From Methylobacterium oryzae (GTDB taxonomy: Bacteria; Pseudomonadota; Alphaproteobacteria; Rhizobiales; Beijerinckiaceae), in contig NZ_CP090349.1 of the NCBI RefSeq assembly GCF_021398735.1, positions 3,553,001 through 3,617,000 on the forward strand: 64,000 nt of DNA. The letters run 5' to 3'. Positions 16,296-24,980 of the stretch are shown here, one piece after another (within the stretch, counting starts at the first letter, position 1; each line of letters starts with the position of its first letter). The translations under genes and the position numbers were made by a program. Below the pieces are notes generated by a model. That model did not search any database. It was not told where the DNA came from and was given only the letters and a program-made list of their open reading frames with translations.

Positions 16296-18572
16296 TCACG
16301 CCACGTCCTCCAGCCGGATCGGCAGGCTGCGGATCCGGCGGCCGGTGGCGTGGTGGATCGCGTTGGCGATGGCCGCGTTCACCCCGATGATCCCGAGCTC
16401 GCCCAGGCCCTTCAGGCCCAGCGCATCGACCTGATCGTCAGGATCGGGCACCAGCAGCGCCTCCACCTCCGGCGCGTCGGCCGCCGTGGGGACGAGGTAC
16501 TCGGCGAGATCCGGGTTGCGGTAGGCGGCGCCGTCCACCACCGTCTCTTCGAGCAGCGCCGAGCCGAGGCCCCAGATCATCCCGCCCGTGAGCTGGCTCC
16601 GCGCGGTCAGCGGGTTGAGGATGCGCCCCGCCGCGAAGGCGCCGGTGAGCCGGGCGACGCGGATTTCCCCGGTCTCGGCGTGGACGTGGACCTCGGCGAA
16701 CTGCGCGCCGAAGCCCCAGGAGACGGCCTTCCCGCCCCCACCGAGGGTGAGCCCGATATGGCCCTGCCGCAGGCCCGCGAGCGCCTTCTCCCGGTCGCCG
16801 CCCTCGGGCACGAACTCCGCGACCGTCTCGACGCCTTCCGGGCCGACGGCCTCGCCGAGCGCGATCCCGGCCCCGTCCGGCGCCGCGAGCCGGTCGCCCG
16901 CGAGGCGCAGGCTGCCCGGATCGCGGCCGGCGAGGCGCCCGCCCTGCCCGGTCGCGGCCTGCGCCAGGCTCTCGCGGATCTGGCGGCAGCCGAGCGCCAG
17001 GGCGCTCATCAGGCTGGTAGTCGTGCTCGACCCGCCCGAGATCCCCGCCGCCGGCAGGTCGGTGTCGCCGAGCCGGACGGTGACCCGCTCCACCGGCACG
17101 CCGAGACCGTCCGCCGCGCCCATCGCCAGCAGCGTGGTGATGCCGTTGCCGATCTCGTGGTGCGCGCAGGCGACCTCCGCGGCGCCGTCCGGGCCGAGCC
17201 GGACCCGCAGGGTCGCGGCCGCGATCTTGGTGGGCCGCACCGAAGTCGCGCAGCCGAGACCCACCCGCCAGGGCCCGTCGCGCATCGCGCCCGGGCGCGG
17301 CACCCGGCGCGACCAGCCGAAGGCCTTCGCGCCGGCGTCGAAGCAGGCCATCAGCGGCCGGGTCGAGAACGGTTTTCCGGAGACCGGATCGACCGCCGTG
17401 TCGTTGAGGCGGCGCAGCGCGATCGGGTCCATGCCGAGCGCGACCGCCATCTCGTCGACGGCGCTCTCCAGGGCGAACAGGAACGGCACCTCCGGGGGCG
17501 CCCGCATCGGCCCCGGCGTGTTGCGATCGACCCGCACGGCCCGCTCCTCGGTGCGGATGTTCGGGCAGGCGTAGAGGCTCGCCGTCACCTCCGCGCCCTC
17601 CATGACGAAGGGATCGAAGCGCGACGTCACGGTCTCGGCCTCGTGGACCAGGGCGGTGAACCGGCCCGTCCGGTCGGCGCCGAGTCGGATGCGGTGGCGC
17701 GATTCCGGCCGATAATTGGCGATGGTGAAGCACTGTCGCCGGCTGGGCACCAGCGAGACCGGCCGGCCGAGGTGCCGCGCCGCGAGCGCGACCAGCGCGG
17801 TGTGCTGCGACAGGGCGAATTTCGAGCCGAAATGGCCGCCGATCAGCCCCGCCACCACCCGCACCTGCGCGGGATCGAGCCCGAACTGCGCCGCGAGCCC
17901 GTGCTGCACGGCGCCGACGTAGCGGGTCGGCTCGTGGACGGTGAGCCTTTCGCCGTCCCAGGCGGCCCGGGTGGTGAACAGCTCGATCGGGTTGTGGTGC
18001 TGGACCGGAGTCGCGTAGCGCGCTTCGACCCGGACGGTGGCCTCCCGCAGACCCGCCTCGGCGTCGCCCCGGGCGATGTCCGCGTGGTGGGGCTTCAGGT
18101 CGGCGAGGCGCACGGTCTCGGCCCCGGGGGCGTCGAAGCCGCCGGCGGCGGGCTCCTCCGCGTAGGCGACCTTCACCGCACCGGCCGCCGCTTCGGCGGC
18201 CGCCTGACTCTCGGCGACCACGAGGGCCACGATCTGACCGGCATAGGCGACGGCGTCGGAATCGAGCGGACGGTGCGAGCTGTTGGCGTACCCGCCGGCC
18301 ATCAGGTGCTTCACCGGCGCCACCGCGCCCGCGAAGTCCCGGTGGGTGAAGATCCGGAGGAGTCCCGGCACCCGCTCGGCCGCCGCGAGGTCGAACCCGG
18401 TGACGCGGCCCCGGGCGATGGTGCTGGTCACCAGGGCCGCGTGGGCCGTGTCGCGGTCCGGGCCGGTGAGGTCGGAGCTGTAGAGGGCCCGGCCGGTGAC
18501 CTTGTCGGCTCCTTCGACACGGGTGTGGGGGCGGCCGAGATGGCCGTCGGTGTCCTGCGCGCCGGCGTCCAT
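16296..18572 (-). CDS. Xanthine dehydrogenase family molybdopterin-binding subunit, PaoC/YagR-like
   Basis: A 758-residue molybdenum-cofactor subunit resembling E. coli PaoC (732 aa), part of a periplasmic aldehyde oxidoreductase. It starts with the hammerhead domain (RPHTRVEGADKVTGRALYSSD), has GGHFGSKFALSQH and APPEVPFLFALES for cofactor binding, and ends with GLKGLGELGIIGVNAAIANA, where the Glu is the base that activates the active-site water. The usual partners, a 2Fe-2S subunit (PaoA) and an FAD subunit (PaoB), do not precede it; the upstream gene is a PepSY protein. So it is an orphan large subunit or borrows partners encoded elsewhere. Confidence 0.9.
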   Translation of the reverse strand: MDAGAQDTDGHLGRPHTRVEGADKVTGRALYSSDLTGPDRDTAHAALVTSTIARGRVTGFDLAAAERVPGLLRIFTHRDFAGAVAPVKHLMAGGYANSSHRPLDSDAVAYAGQIVALVVAESQAAAEAAAGAVKVAYAEEPAAGGFDAPGAETVRLADLKPHHADIARGDAEAGLREATVRVEARYATPVQHHNPIELFTTRAAWDGERLTVHEPTRYVGAVQHGLAAQFGLDPAQVRVVAGLIGGHFGSKFALSQHTALVALAARHLGRPVSLVPSRRQCFTIANYRPESRHRIRLGADRTGRFTALVHEAETVTSRFDPFVMEGAEVTASLYACPNIRTEERAVRVDRNTPGPMRAPPEVPFLFALESAVDEMAVALGMDPIALRRLNDTAVDPVSGKPFSTRPLMACFDAGAKAFGWSRRVPRPGAMRDGPWRVGLGCATSVRPTKIAAATLRVRLGPDGAAEVACAHHEIGNGITTLLAMGAADGLGVPVERVTVRLGDTDLPAAGISGGSSTTTSLMSALALGCRQIRESLAQAATGQGGRLAGRDPGSLRLAGDRLAAPDGAGIALGEAVGPEGVETVAEFVPEGGDREKALAGLRQGHIGLTLGGGGKAVSWGFGAQFAEVHVHAETGEIRVARLTGAFAAGRILNPLTARSQLTGGMIWGLGSALLEETVVDGAAYRNPDLAEYLVPTAADAPEVEALLVPDPDDQVDALGLKGLGELGIIGVNAAIANAIHHATGRRIRSLPIRLEDVA

Positions 18573-18688
18573 GCCGCCCTCCCCGTTCGCGGCCCCTCGG
18601 GCCGCATCGCAAGGGGGAAGCGCCGTGAGGGCTTCACGGCTCCCCGGACGGTGGAGCGACAGGATGCAGCAACCGAACGGGCCCAGGC

Positions 18689-18778
18689 GTCATCGCGAGC
18701 GGAGCGAAGCGACCCAGGGCAGCGCGCCCTGGATAAGCGTGGCGCCGCCCCGATTGCTTCGCTCCGCTCGCAAGGACG
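18689..18778. repeat. Dispersed intergenic palindromic repeat
   Basis: The arms GTCATCGCGAGCGGAGCGAA and the near-complement ending in TTCGCTCCGCTCGCAAGGAC flank a GC-rich centre. This matches a repeat type common between genes in Methylobacterium-like genomes. It could serve as a terminator for the PepSY gene. Confidence 0.6.
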
Positions 18779-18818
18779 GAGCGGGCTGCGGCAGCCTTCA
18801 CCGCCGCAGCCCTAGATC

Positions 18819-19388
18819 TCAGTTCAGGACCTTGCCGTCCGGTCCGACCTTGACCTCCTGCTCCTTGTCGGCGCCGGCGACCTTGATCTCGTACTGGACC
18901 GAGGAGCCGTCCTTCTCGACCTCGGCCTCGTAGGCCTTGCCGCCGCCGGCCTTCTGCTCGGCGATGGCCAGCGCGTCCTTCAGCGAGGTCTTGGCGTTCT
19001 GGAAGTCGGAGGCCTTCAGCCGGGTGAAGTAGCGCTCGAACGGCTGGTTCTCGGTCTTGTAGAGGGCGCCGGTATCGGCGTTGATGCCGTACTCGACGAG
19101 CTTGCCGCTCGGGTAGACGACCTTGATCGCGTAGTGGGCCGGATCCTTGCTGCCGGCCTTCTCGAAGTCGGCGTCGATGGCGCGGCCGCCCTTCTCGTCG
19201 CCCTGCGACTCGGCGGTGGCCAGCGCCTGGGCGAGGCCGACCTTGGCGACCTTGGCGACCTGCCACTCCTTCATGTTGCTGTCGGCCTTCGTGGCCGGCT
19301 CGGCGGGCGTCGCGGTGGGCGTCTGGGCCAGGGCGAGGCCGGTGGAGAGGGCCAGGAGGCCGGCTGCGGCGGTGAGACGGGTGATCAT
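18819..19388 (-). CDS. Secreted PepSY domain protein
   Basis: A 189-residue exported protein. The signal peptide is MITRLTAAAGLLALSTGLALA, cut before QTPTA. Two PepSY-like units follow: one around LAQALATAESQ...HYAIKVVYPSGKLVEYGINADTG and one around KTSLKDALAIAEQKAGGGKA...YEIKVAGADKEQEVKVGPDGKV. PepSY domains often inhibit proteases or bind small ligands, and the function here is unknown. I take the ATG at 19388 rather than an upstream GTG at 19418 because it gives a clean signal peptide. Confidence 0.8.
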   Translation of the reverse strand: MITRLTAAAGLLALSTGLALAQTPTATPAEPATKADSNMKEWQVAKVAKVGLAQALATAESQGDEKGGRAIDADFEKAGSKDPAHYAIKVVYPSGKLVEYGINADTGALYKTENQPFERYFTRLKASDFQNAKTSLKDALAIAEQKAGGGKAYEAEVEKDGSSVQYEIKVAGADKEQEVKVGPDGKVLN

Positions 19389-19624
19389 GGCGGTGTGTCC
19401 CTTCGCGGGTTCGTTCACGGATGCGTGAAACGTCGGGTCCGGAAATCCGGTTGCCCACGATCGGGAAAAAATTCGGGTCCCGTCGCCCGGGCGGGGCCGG
19501 GTCGGCGCCTGGGGCCGCGCGGGGTCGACGCCCGGCGAGACGGACGGCCGGCGCCCCTGTATGACACGCGGGCGATCCGGCGCGCCCCTCGGGGACGGCG
19601 GACGTCCCCCCGATGGAGCAGGCC

Positions 19625-19873
19625 ATGACCGCGCACGAGCCCGAGCCGCTGGACGAGTTCACCCGCCTGCACGCCAAGCTGTCCGCCCTGGAGATCGTGC
19701 TCGGCGTCCTGATCGGGCGGCTCTCCGAGGAAAACCCGGAGATCCGCGAGGACGTGAAGCGCGACGTGGCGGCGATCCTGTCGGACCTGCCGATCGACGG
19801 CCCGAGCGAGGAGATGATCGCCGCCGAGGTCCGCCGCGCCGCCGAGGTGCTGACCAGCGTGTCGATCGGCTGA
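19625..19873 (+). CDS. Small conserved-looking hypothetical protein
   Basis: I do not recognise this 82-residue, acidic, probably all-helical cytoplasmic protein. The visible features are EFTRLHAKLSALEIVLGVLI, a mildly hydrophobic helix, and a charged ENPEIREDVKRDVAAIL segment. GC at third positions is high, as in real genes of this genome. The ATG at 19625 is preceded by GGAG; an in-frame ATG at 19613 is possible. It converges with the following SDR gene, with only four bases between the stops. Confidence 0.6.
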   Translation: MTAHEPEPLDEFTRLHAKLSALEIVLGVLIGRLSEENPEIREDVKRDVAAILSDLPIDGPSEEMIAAEVRRAAEVLTSVSIG

Positions 19874-19877
19874 GCCG

Positions 19878-20654
19878 TCAGCGCGGCGGCATCCGCAGCG
19901 CCCCGTCGAGCCGGATCGTCTCGCCGTTCAGCATCGGGTTCTCGCAGATGTGGCGGACGAGGTCCGCGTATTCCGACGGGCGGCCGAGGCGCGGCGGAAA
20001 CGGCACGCTCTGGCCGAGCGTGTCCTGCACGTCCTGGGGCAGGCCCGCCATCATCGGGGTCTCGAAGATGCCGGGCGCGATAGTGACCACCCGGATGCCG
20101 TGCCGGGCGAGCTCCCGGGCGATCGGCAGGGTCATGGATACCACCCCGCCCTTCGAGGCCGCGTAGGCGGCCTGCCCGATCTGGCCGTCGAAGGCCGCGA
20201 TCGAGGCGGTGTTCACGATCACGCCCCGGGCGCCGGCCGCGTCCGGCGCCTCGCGGGCGATGGCGTCGGCGGCCAGCCGGATCATGTTGAACGTGCCCAC
20301 GAGGTTGACCGAGACCGCCCGCGCGAAGGTCTCGAGCCGGTGCGGCCCGTCGCGGCCGACCACCTTCTCCCCCGGCGCGATGCCGGCGCAGTTCACCAGC
20401 CCGTGGAGGTGCCCGAACGCGTCGAGCGCCGTCCGGACCGCCGCCGCGCCGTCCGCCTCGCGGGTGACGTCCGTCTCGGCGAACCGGGCCTGCGCCCCGA
20501 GATCCGCCGCCACCTGGGCGCCGGCCTCCGGGGCGATGTCGGCCACGACCACCCGCGCCCCCGCCGCCGCGAGGCCCCGCGCCGCCGCCTCCCCGAGGCC
20601 CGAGCCCGCGCCCGTGACGATGAAGACCCGGTCCCTGATCATCGCGCTCGCCAT
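19878..20654 (-). CDS. SDR oxidoreductase, 3-hydroxyacyl-CoA dehydrogenase type-2-like
   Basis: A 258-residue short-chain dehydrogenase. Motifs in order: TGAGSGLG (cofactor), NCAG, the Ser of [10 protein letters not shown], and YAASKGG. The sequence [20 protein letters not shown] and the long [12 protein letters not shown] segment resemble HSD17B10-type 3-hydroxyacyl-CoA dehydrogenases, which oxidise short or branched 3-hydroxyacyl-CoA with NAD. That substrate is inferred from resemblance only. The start at 20654 has GGAGCC just upstream. It is divergent from the SGNH hydrolase gene. Confidence 0.85.
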   Translation of the reverse strand: MASAMIRDRVFIVTGAGSGLGEAAARGLAAAGARVVVADIAPEAGAQVAADLGAQARFAETDVTREADGAAAVRTALDAFGHLHGLVNCAGIAPGEKVVGRDGPHRLETFARAVSVNLVGTFNMIRLAADAIAREAPDAAGARGVIVNTASIAAFDGQIGQAAYAASKGGVVSMTLPIARELARHGIRVVTIAPGIFETPMMAGLPQDVQDTLGQSVPFPPRLGRPSEYADLVRHICENPMLNGETIRLDGALRMPPR

Positions 20655-20775
20655 CCTGGCTCCCCGCCGCTCCCGGGCAGCCTACGGCGCCCCGCGAGTC
20701 CCGAGGTAGCGCGGCGCCGCGGCCGCCGGAAGGTGTCCGGCCCGGCACATGCGCCCGATCGCGCCCGCGCCGCGA

Positions 20776-20804
20776 TTGACGTGTGATTTTTTCCCACATA
20801 TACG
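20776..20804 (+). promoter_or_regulatory. Strong sigma-70-type promoter
   Basis: TTGACG (20776-20781) and TATACG (20799-20804) are separated by exactly 17 bases, with a T-run in the spacer. This is a near-consensus housekeeping promoter and stands out in GC-rich surroundings. It would start transcription near 20811, pointing to the SGNH hydrolase gene with a leader of about 200 bases. Confidence 0.6.
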
Positions 20805-20813
20805 TGGTGAGGG

Positions 20814-20833
20814 TGATCCAGTGTACTGGATCA
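20814..20833. promoter_or_regulatory. Palindromic operator candidate at the start of transcription
   Basis: TGATCCAGT-GT-ACTGGATCA is a perfect 9-bp inverted repeat. It begins ten bases after the -10 box, where a bound repressor would block the promoter. A weaker palindrome (CCAC/GTGG) overlaps the -10 box itself. The binding protein is unknown; such sites suit GntR-type dimers. Confidence 0.5.
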
Positions 20834-21008
20834 TATCAACGCGAGTATCTGCGAAGTTTATCCGGCGATCCGTCGCGCGGCGGCAAGTCGTTCGGCTGCG
20901 CGTATCCTGTCGTCTCCTGTATCCGGGCTGCGGACCGGCCCGCGTCCGTCATCCTCCGGTCCCGGCCGTCCGGGAGCGGCCGCTCCCTCACGCCTGATCA
21001 GGACAGCC

Positions 21009-21737
21009 ATGGGCGCCCACTGGATCGAGAATGCGGCCCGGCACTGGCGGCACGGGCGGATCGTCGGGCACCGCTTCGCCGAGCGGCGTCCCGGCATCCG
21101 CGCGGCCCTCCGGGCGGCCGCGCCCGGCAGCGTGCTCCTCGCCGGCAATTCCCACGCGGAGCTCGTCGGCGCGCCGGATCTCGGCGGCCGGCCCTGCATC
21201 AACGTCGCGGTCGGCGGCAGCACCGCGGCCGATTGCGGCCGCCAGCTCGCGGCGCTGCGCGTCCCGGTCCGCTGCGCGGCCGCGGTGCTGATCATCGGCA
21301 CCAACGACATACAGCGCTGGCGCCATCCCGAGCGGGCCCGGGTGGTCGACCGGTTCGAGGCCGATGTCCGGGACATCCTGCGCCGCCTGGAGGCCTGGGC
21401 CGCGCAGGTCTTCGTCGCCGCGATCCCGCCGATCGGTGCCGGGGCGACCGGGCGCGATCCCGCCGCCGTCGCGGTCTTCTCGGATCGCCTCGCGGCACTC
21501 TGCGCCGCGGGGGGCCGCACCTTCTTCGACCCGTTCGCGCCGTGGCGATCCGGCACCGGCGGCCTCGCCGGTCCGGGCCTCCACCGGGACGGCGTGCATC
21601 TGGCCGACTACGCGCCCCTGGCCGCGGCGCTCGCCAGCGCGGTGGTGCTCGATGCGCTCCCGCTCGCGCCCGTCCGGAGGCCCGTGCCGGCCGCGCCCCT
21701 GCGGATCCTGCGCGCCGCCTGGATCGGCCGGCCGTGA
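21009..21737 (+). CDS. SGNH/GDSL hydrolase family protein
   Basis: A 242-residue esterase-like protein. Block I is AGNSHAELVG (GNS in place of GDS, with the catalytic Ser), the Gly block is VAVGGST, block III is IIGTNDIQRWRH, and block V is GLHRDGVHLADYAPLA with the catalytic Asp and His. All catalytic blocks are present, so it should be an active hydrolase of unknown substrate. No signal peptide is evident, although the N-terminus is basic. It overlaps the next small gene by four bases (GTGA). The promoter and palindrome upstream suggest tight regulation. Confidence 0.8.
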   Translation: MGAHWIENAARHWRHGRIVGHRFAERRPGIRAALRAAAPGSVLLAGNSHAELVGAPDLGGRPCINVAVGGSTAADCGRQLAALRVPVRCAAAVLIIGTNDIQRWRHPERARVVDRFEADVRDILRRLEAWAAQVFVAAIPPIGAGATGRDPAAVAVFSDRLAALCAAGGRTFFDPFAPWRSGTGGLAGPGLHRDGVHLADYAPLAAALASAVVLDALPLAPVRRPVPAAPLRILRAAWIGRP

Positions 21738-22051
21738 GGCTCCGCACGCGCCTCGCCGCGGCCCTGCGGCCGCCCGCGCGCGCCGGCGTGCAGCACCTGC
21801 CCCAGCGGCTCTGGCCCAGCGAGGAGGCGGCCTGGCGCGACGAGAACGGCGTCCGCCACCCGCGGGCGGTGCGCCGTGCCCTCGCGGCGCTGGCCGCCCT
21901 CGAACCCCGCGGTCGCTACGGCGCCCGGATCGAGGGACGGGGCAAGGTCGTGACCGGCCCGGCCAGCGCGCTCGTCCTGCGCGACGCGGATGCGGAGATC
22001 GGGTTCGTCCTCGGCCTCACGCCCGACGGGTACGGCGCGGAGCCGTTCTGA
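21734..22051 (+). CDS. Hypothetical protein coupled to the SGNH hydrolase
   Basis: A 105-residue protein I do not recognise. The N-terminus is basic, then LPQRLWPSEEAAWRDENGVR, a helical Ala-rich segment, and a C-terminal half that looks like a small beta fold (YGARIEGRGKVVTGPASALVLRD, split by turns). The start is a GTG overlapping the hydrolase stop, which indicates translational coupling and a shared transcript. It ends 11 bp before the convergent acetyltransferase. Confidence 0.55.
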   Translation: MRLRTRLAAALRPPARAGVQHLPQRLWPSEEAAWRDENGVRHPRAVRRALAALAALEPRGRYGARIEGRGKVVTGPASALVLRDADAEIGFVLGLTPDGYGAEPF

Positions 22052-22062
22052 GCGGGTCCGGA

Positions 22063-22836
22063 TCAGGGCGGGGTCGTGCACAGCAGGGTCGGCGCGCAGG
22101 CCGTCCGGAAGCCTGCCCGCGCGTAGAGGGCCTCGGTCCTGCCGTCGGCCGGGCATTGCAGGAAGACCTGAACCGCCCCCCGCGCCCGGGCCTCGCGCAG
22201 GGCCGCGACCGTCACGGCGGTGCCGAGGCCGCGGCGCTGCCGGTCGGCCCGCGTGCTGACATTGTACAGGCCCGCCGTCTCGCCGCGCAGGTAGAGGCTG
22301 GCGCAGGCCGCTGGGCCGGCGGCATCGCGCAGGACGAGGTGCAGGGTCACGAGGCCGTGCCGGCCCCGGGCCGCGCGCAGCGCCGGGATGTAGTAGCGGC
22401 GCAGATGCGTCCGCACGCCCGGCGCGTCGGACAGGTGGGCGAAGACCCGCTCGAAATCCGGCCCCGGCGCGGGCGTCGCCTGCACGGTGACGGCGCTGCC
22501 GGCCGGGGCCGGCGCCGGAAGCTCCCGCGCCACCATCCAGCAAGCCGGGTAGAGGATCGCGGGCTCGAACAGGGCGCGCAGCAGCGCGATCTCGCCGTCG
22601 TCCCGGGCCAGGAAGGCCGGCGCCCGGGCTCGCCCGAGGGCGGCCGCGCCCGCCCAGGCGAACTGGTCGGGATGGTGCACGCCGAAGGCGAAGTTCACGG
22701 TCGGGTCCGGGATGCTGCGCGACCAGACGTAGCCGGCGCCCCCGGGGCCGTGCTCGACGCCGTCGATCAGGGAGCCGGTGAGCGCCGCCACATGGGCGTC
22801 GCGCAGGGTCTCGAAGGTCGGTTCGGGCGCCTGCAT
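22063..22836 (-). CDS. GNAT family N-acetyltransferase
   Basis: A 257-residue acetyltransferase. The acetyl-CoA-binding motif A is near the C-terminus: LYNVSTRADRQRRGLGTAV, then LREARARGAVQVFLQ and LYARAGF. The N-terminal half (HGPGGAGYVWSRSIPDP...FAFGVHHPDQF) has the divergent fold common in two-domain members. The substrate is unknown. The ATG at 22836 is chosen because it follows the stop of a possible small upstream ORF as TGACATG, and similarity to the family begins there. Confidence 0.8.
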   Translation of the reverse strand: MQAPEPTFETLRDAHVAALTGSLIDGVEHGPGGAGYVWSRSIPDPTVNFAFGVHHPDQFAWAGAAALGRARAPAFLARDDGEIALLRALFEPAILYPACWMVARELPAPAPAGSAVTVQATPAPGPDFERVFAHLSDAPGVRTHLRRYYIPALRAARGRHGLVTLHLVLRDAAGPAACASLYLRGETAGLYNVSTRADRQRRGLGTAVTVAALREARARGAVQVFLQCPADGRTEALYARAGFRTACAPTLLCTTPP

Positions 22837-22837
22837 G

Positions 22838-22963
22838 TCAGGCGGCCGTCCGAGCGGAGGCTCGCGCGGGGGACGGCGCCCGGGCCTCGGCGGTGTCCCC
22901 GGCCGTGCCCGGACCTGCCTCCGCAGCCGTGTCCGCGCCCGCCTCCTGGCCGTGCCTGTCCAT
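22838..22963 (-). CDS. Possible 41-residue peptide upstream of the acetyltransferase
   Basis: A short open frame rich in Ala, Gly, Thr and Glu begins at an ATG with AGGAG eight bases upstream and stops one base before the acetyltransferase start. It may be a real small protein or a leader that couples translation of the next gene. There is no recognisable domain, and low complexity limits confidence. Confidence 0.3.
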   Translation of the reverse strand: MDRHGQEAGADTAAEAGPGTAGDTAEARAPSPARASARTAA

Positions 22964-23141
22964 CCGCTCGCTCCTGCGCCGCTCGGGCTTCGACGGAGTG
23001 ACGGTTGAGGCGGGGCGCCGTTCATGCTGTCGCACCCGGCGCCGGCGGATGGCGCCCGCACGAAACCTCTGAACGCCGGACGGGCCCATCCGTCAGGGAG
23101 GTGCCGGCGACGCGGAGGTGCCGGCGACGCGCGGAGGACGG

Positions 23142-24203
23142 ATGACGGACGCTTCGAGCCAGCGGATGCGCGACGCGGGGGCGCATCCCCCGAAGCCGCG
23201 CGATGACGGGGCGCGGGAAACCGCGCGGGACGCCGCCCCGGTGTCCCTCACCCTGGAGGGGACCCGCGAAGTGCCGGTGATCCGCCTCGCCGAGCCGGTC
23301 GCGCCGGCGGCGGCCGCGGAGGCGATCCTGGCGCGCGCCGAGGCGCTGACCGCCCAGGACATGCAGGTCCTGCGCATCGTCGTCGCGGCCGATCCGGCGA
23401 CGTCCGGGCGGCTGCTCGACCTCGGCGCGGCCCGGCCCCTCGGTGACGGCGACGGGGTCGAGATCCTGCCGGGGCTCCTCTGGCAATGCGCCGCCCGCTG
23501 GCTCCCGCGAGCCCGGCCGCCCTTCCCCGAGCTGTTCACCGCCACGGCCGGCCGCCGCCACCCGCTGCGGCCCCGGACGCCCGCCGGAACGGTCTACGCG
23601 CGGGCGATCCCGTGGCTCGACCGGCGTCTGAGCTTCCGCACGATGACGGAGCCCGGCGACGTCGCCCTGTTCTCGACCTGGATGAACGACCCCCGGATCG
23701 CCGCGATCTGGCAGGAGACCGGTACCCTGGAGGCGCACGCCGCCTACATCGCCGGGCTCCAGGCCGACCCCGCGACCCTGCCGCTGTTCGGCTGCCTCGA
23801 CGGCAGGCCGTTCGGCTATTTCGAGCTGTACTGGGCGCGGGAGAGCCGCCTCGGGCCGCTCTACGAGGCCGGCCCCTACGACCGCGGCTGGCACGTCGCG
23901 ATCGGCGACGCGTCCGTGCGCGGGCGGCCCGCGCTCTCGGCCTGGCTGCCGTCGCTGATGCACTACCTGTTCCTCGACGAGCCGCGCACGCAGCGCGTCG
24001 TCGGCGAGCCGCGGGCCGATCACGCCCAGCAGATCCGGAACCTCCACGGCTCCGGCTTCGCGACGATCGCGACCGTCGACTTCCCCCACAAGCGCGCGGC
24101 CCTGGTCGCGCTGTCGCGCGAGCACTTCGTGCGCGACCGGCTCTGGGTGCCGGGGGCGGCCGCCGCCGACGCCGCGCCGCGGCCTCCCGCGGTGCCCGCC
24201 TAG
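23142..24203 (+). CDS. AlcB/IucB-like siderophore biosynthesis N-acyltransferase
   Basis: A 353-residue protein whose last 200 residues match the acetyltransferase used in hydroxamate/citrate siderophore synthesis (IucB, AlcB, RhbD). Visible blocks are IPWLDRRLSFRTM, FSTWMNDPRIAAIWQETG, GYFELYWARESRLGPLY, DRGWHVAIGD and RVVGEPRADHAQQIRNLHGSGF. The first 150 residues are the variable domain also seen in long members. It would acylate an N-hydroxy amine. No other siderophore synthesis genes are adjacent, but a FecI-like sigma factor faces it. The ATG at 23142 has GGAGGA four bases upstream. Confidence 0.82.
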   Translation: MTDASSQRMRDAGAHPPKPRDDGARETARDAAPVSLTLEGTREVPVIRLAEPVAPAAAAEAILARAEALTAQDMQVLRIVVAADPATSGRLLDLGAARPLGDGDGVEILPGLLWQCAARWLPRARPPFPELFTATAGRRHPLRPRTPAGTVYARAIPWLDRRLSFRTMTEPGDVALFSTWMNDPRIAAIWQETGTLEAHAAYIAGLQADPATLPLFGCLDGRPFGYFELYWARESRLGPLYEAGPYDRGWHVAIGDASVRGRPALSAWLPSLMHYLFLDEPRTQRVVGEPRADHAQQIRNLHGSGFATIATVDFPHKRAALVALSREHFVRDRLWVPGAAAADAAPRPPAVPA

Positions 24204-24260
24204 ACCGCCTTCCGCGAACAGGGGGGCGCGTCCGGTGACGCCGCTCGCCGCCGCCCTCGC

Positions 24261-24980
24261 CTACGGGCCCGTCGCCGGCGGGCTGATGATCGCCTGCGCC
24301 GGGCCGCGGCCGAGGTCCTGGCCGACGGGCGCGGTCCGGCGCCGCTGCCGGCCTGGGGCCTCGGTGCGCGCTGGGCAGGCGGCGCAGCGCCGGTCGAGGG
24401 CCGCGAGGCAGTGCAGGTGGCCGCGGCGCACGAGGCCGCACACCAGGGCGCGCGAGACCCCGAGCCGGGCCGCGATCTCGATCTGCGGCACGCCCTCGAC
24501 CCGGTGGAGCTGGAAGGCCGTGCGCACCGGCTCCGGCAGCTCGGCCACCGCGGCCTCCACCTGCCGCAGGGATTCCCGCGACGCCGCGGCCGCCTCGGGG
24601 GTGCCGGTGCCGGGATCGGCCGCGTCCGGGGCGGCGTCGAGGCCGGTGAACAGGCGCCGCTCGAGGCCCTGCCGCCGCGCCCGGTCCAGGGCGAGGTTGC
24701 GCACCATCCGCCCGACATAGGCGGCCTGGATCGCGGTCTGGGCCGGGGGCGGATCGGCGATCAGCCGGAGCAGCACGTCTTGGACCACGTCCTCCGCCTG
24801 GGCCGGGCAGCCGAGGATGCGGCGCGCCCGCGCCAGATAGGCGGCGCGATGGCGCTCGAACGCCGCGAGGTTCCATGATCCGCTGGGCGGAGGGCGGCCG
24901 GGCCGGCCCGGCGGGACCGCGGCGATCCCGTGGCCGGAGGGACCGGCGTCGCAGTTCCAGGTCGCCACTGTTCCGCTCAC
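24261..24980 (-). CDS. ECF sigma factor, FecI-like
   Basis: A 239-residue ECF-type sigma factor. Region 2 reads RILGCPAQAEDVVQDVLLRL and YVGRMVRNLALDRARRQ; region 4 reads LPEPVRTAFQLHRVEGVPQ and IAARLGVSRALVCGLVRRGH. FecI-type factors usually switch on iron-siderophore uptake. The siderophore acyltransferase directly opposite supports that, but no FecR or TonB-dependent receptor is present. The C-terminus has an extra basic and Cys-containing tail of about 40 residues. I place the start at the GTG at 24980, preceded by GGGAG; an upstream TTG at 25043 is possible. Confidence 0.75.
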   Translation of the reverse strand: MSGTVATWNCDAGPSGHGIAAVPPGRPGRPPPSGSWNLAAFERHRAAYLARARRILGCPAQAEDVVQDVLLRLIADPPPAQTAIQAAYVGRMVRNLALDRARRQGLERRLFTGLDAAPDAADPGTGTPEAAAASRESLRQVEAAVAELPEPVRTAFQLHRVEGVPQIEIAARLGVSRALVCGLVRRGHLHCLAALDRRCAACPARTEAPGRQRRRTAPVGQDLGRGPAQAIISPPATGP

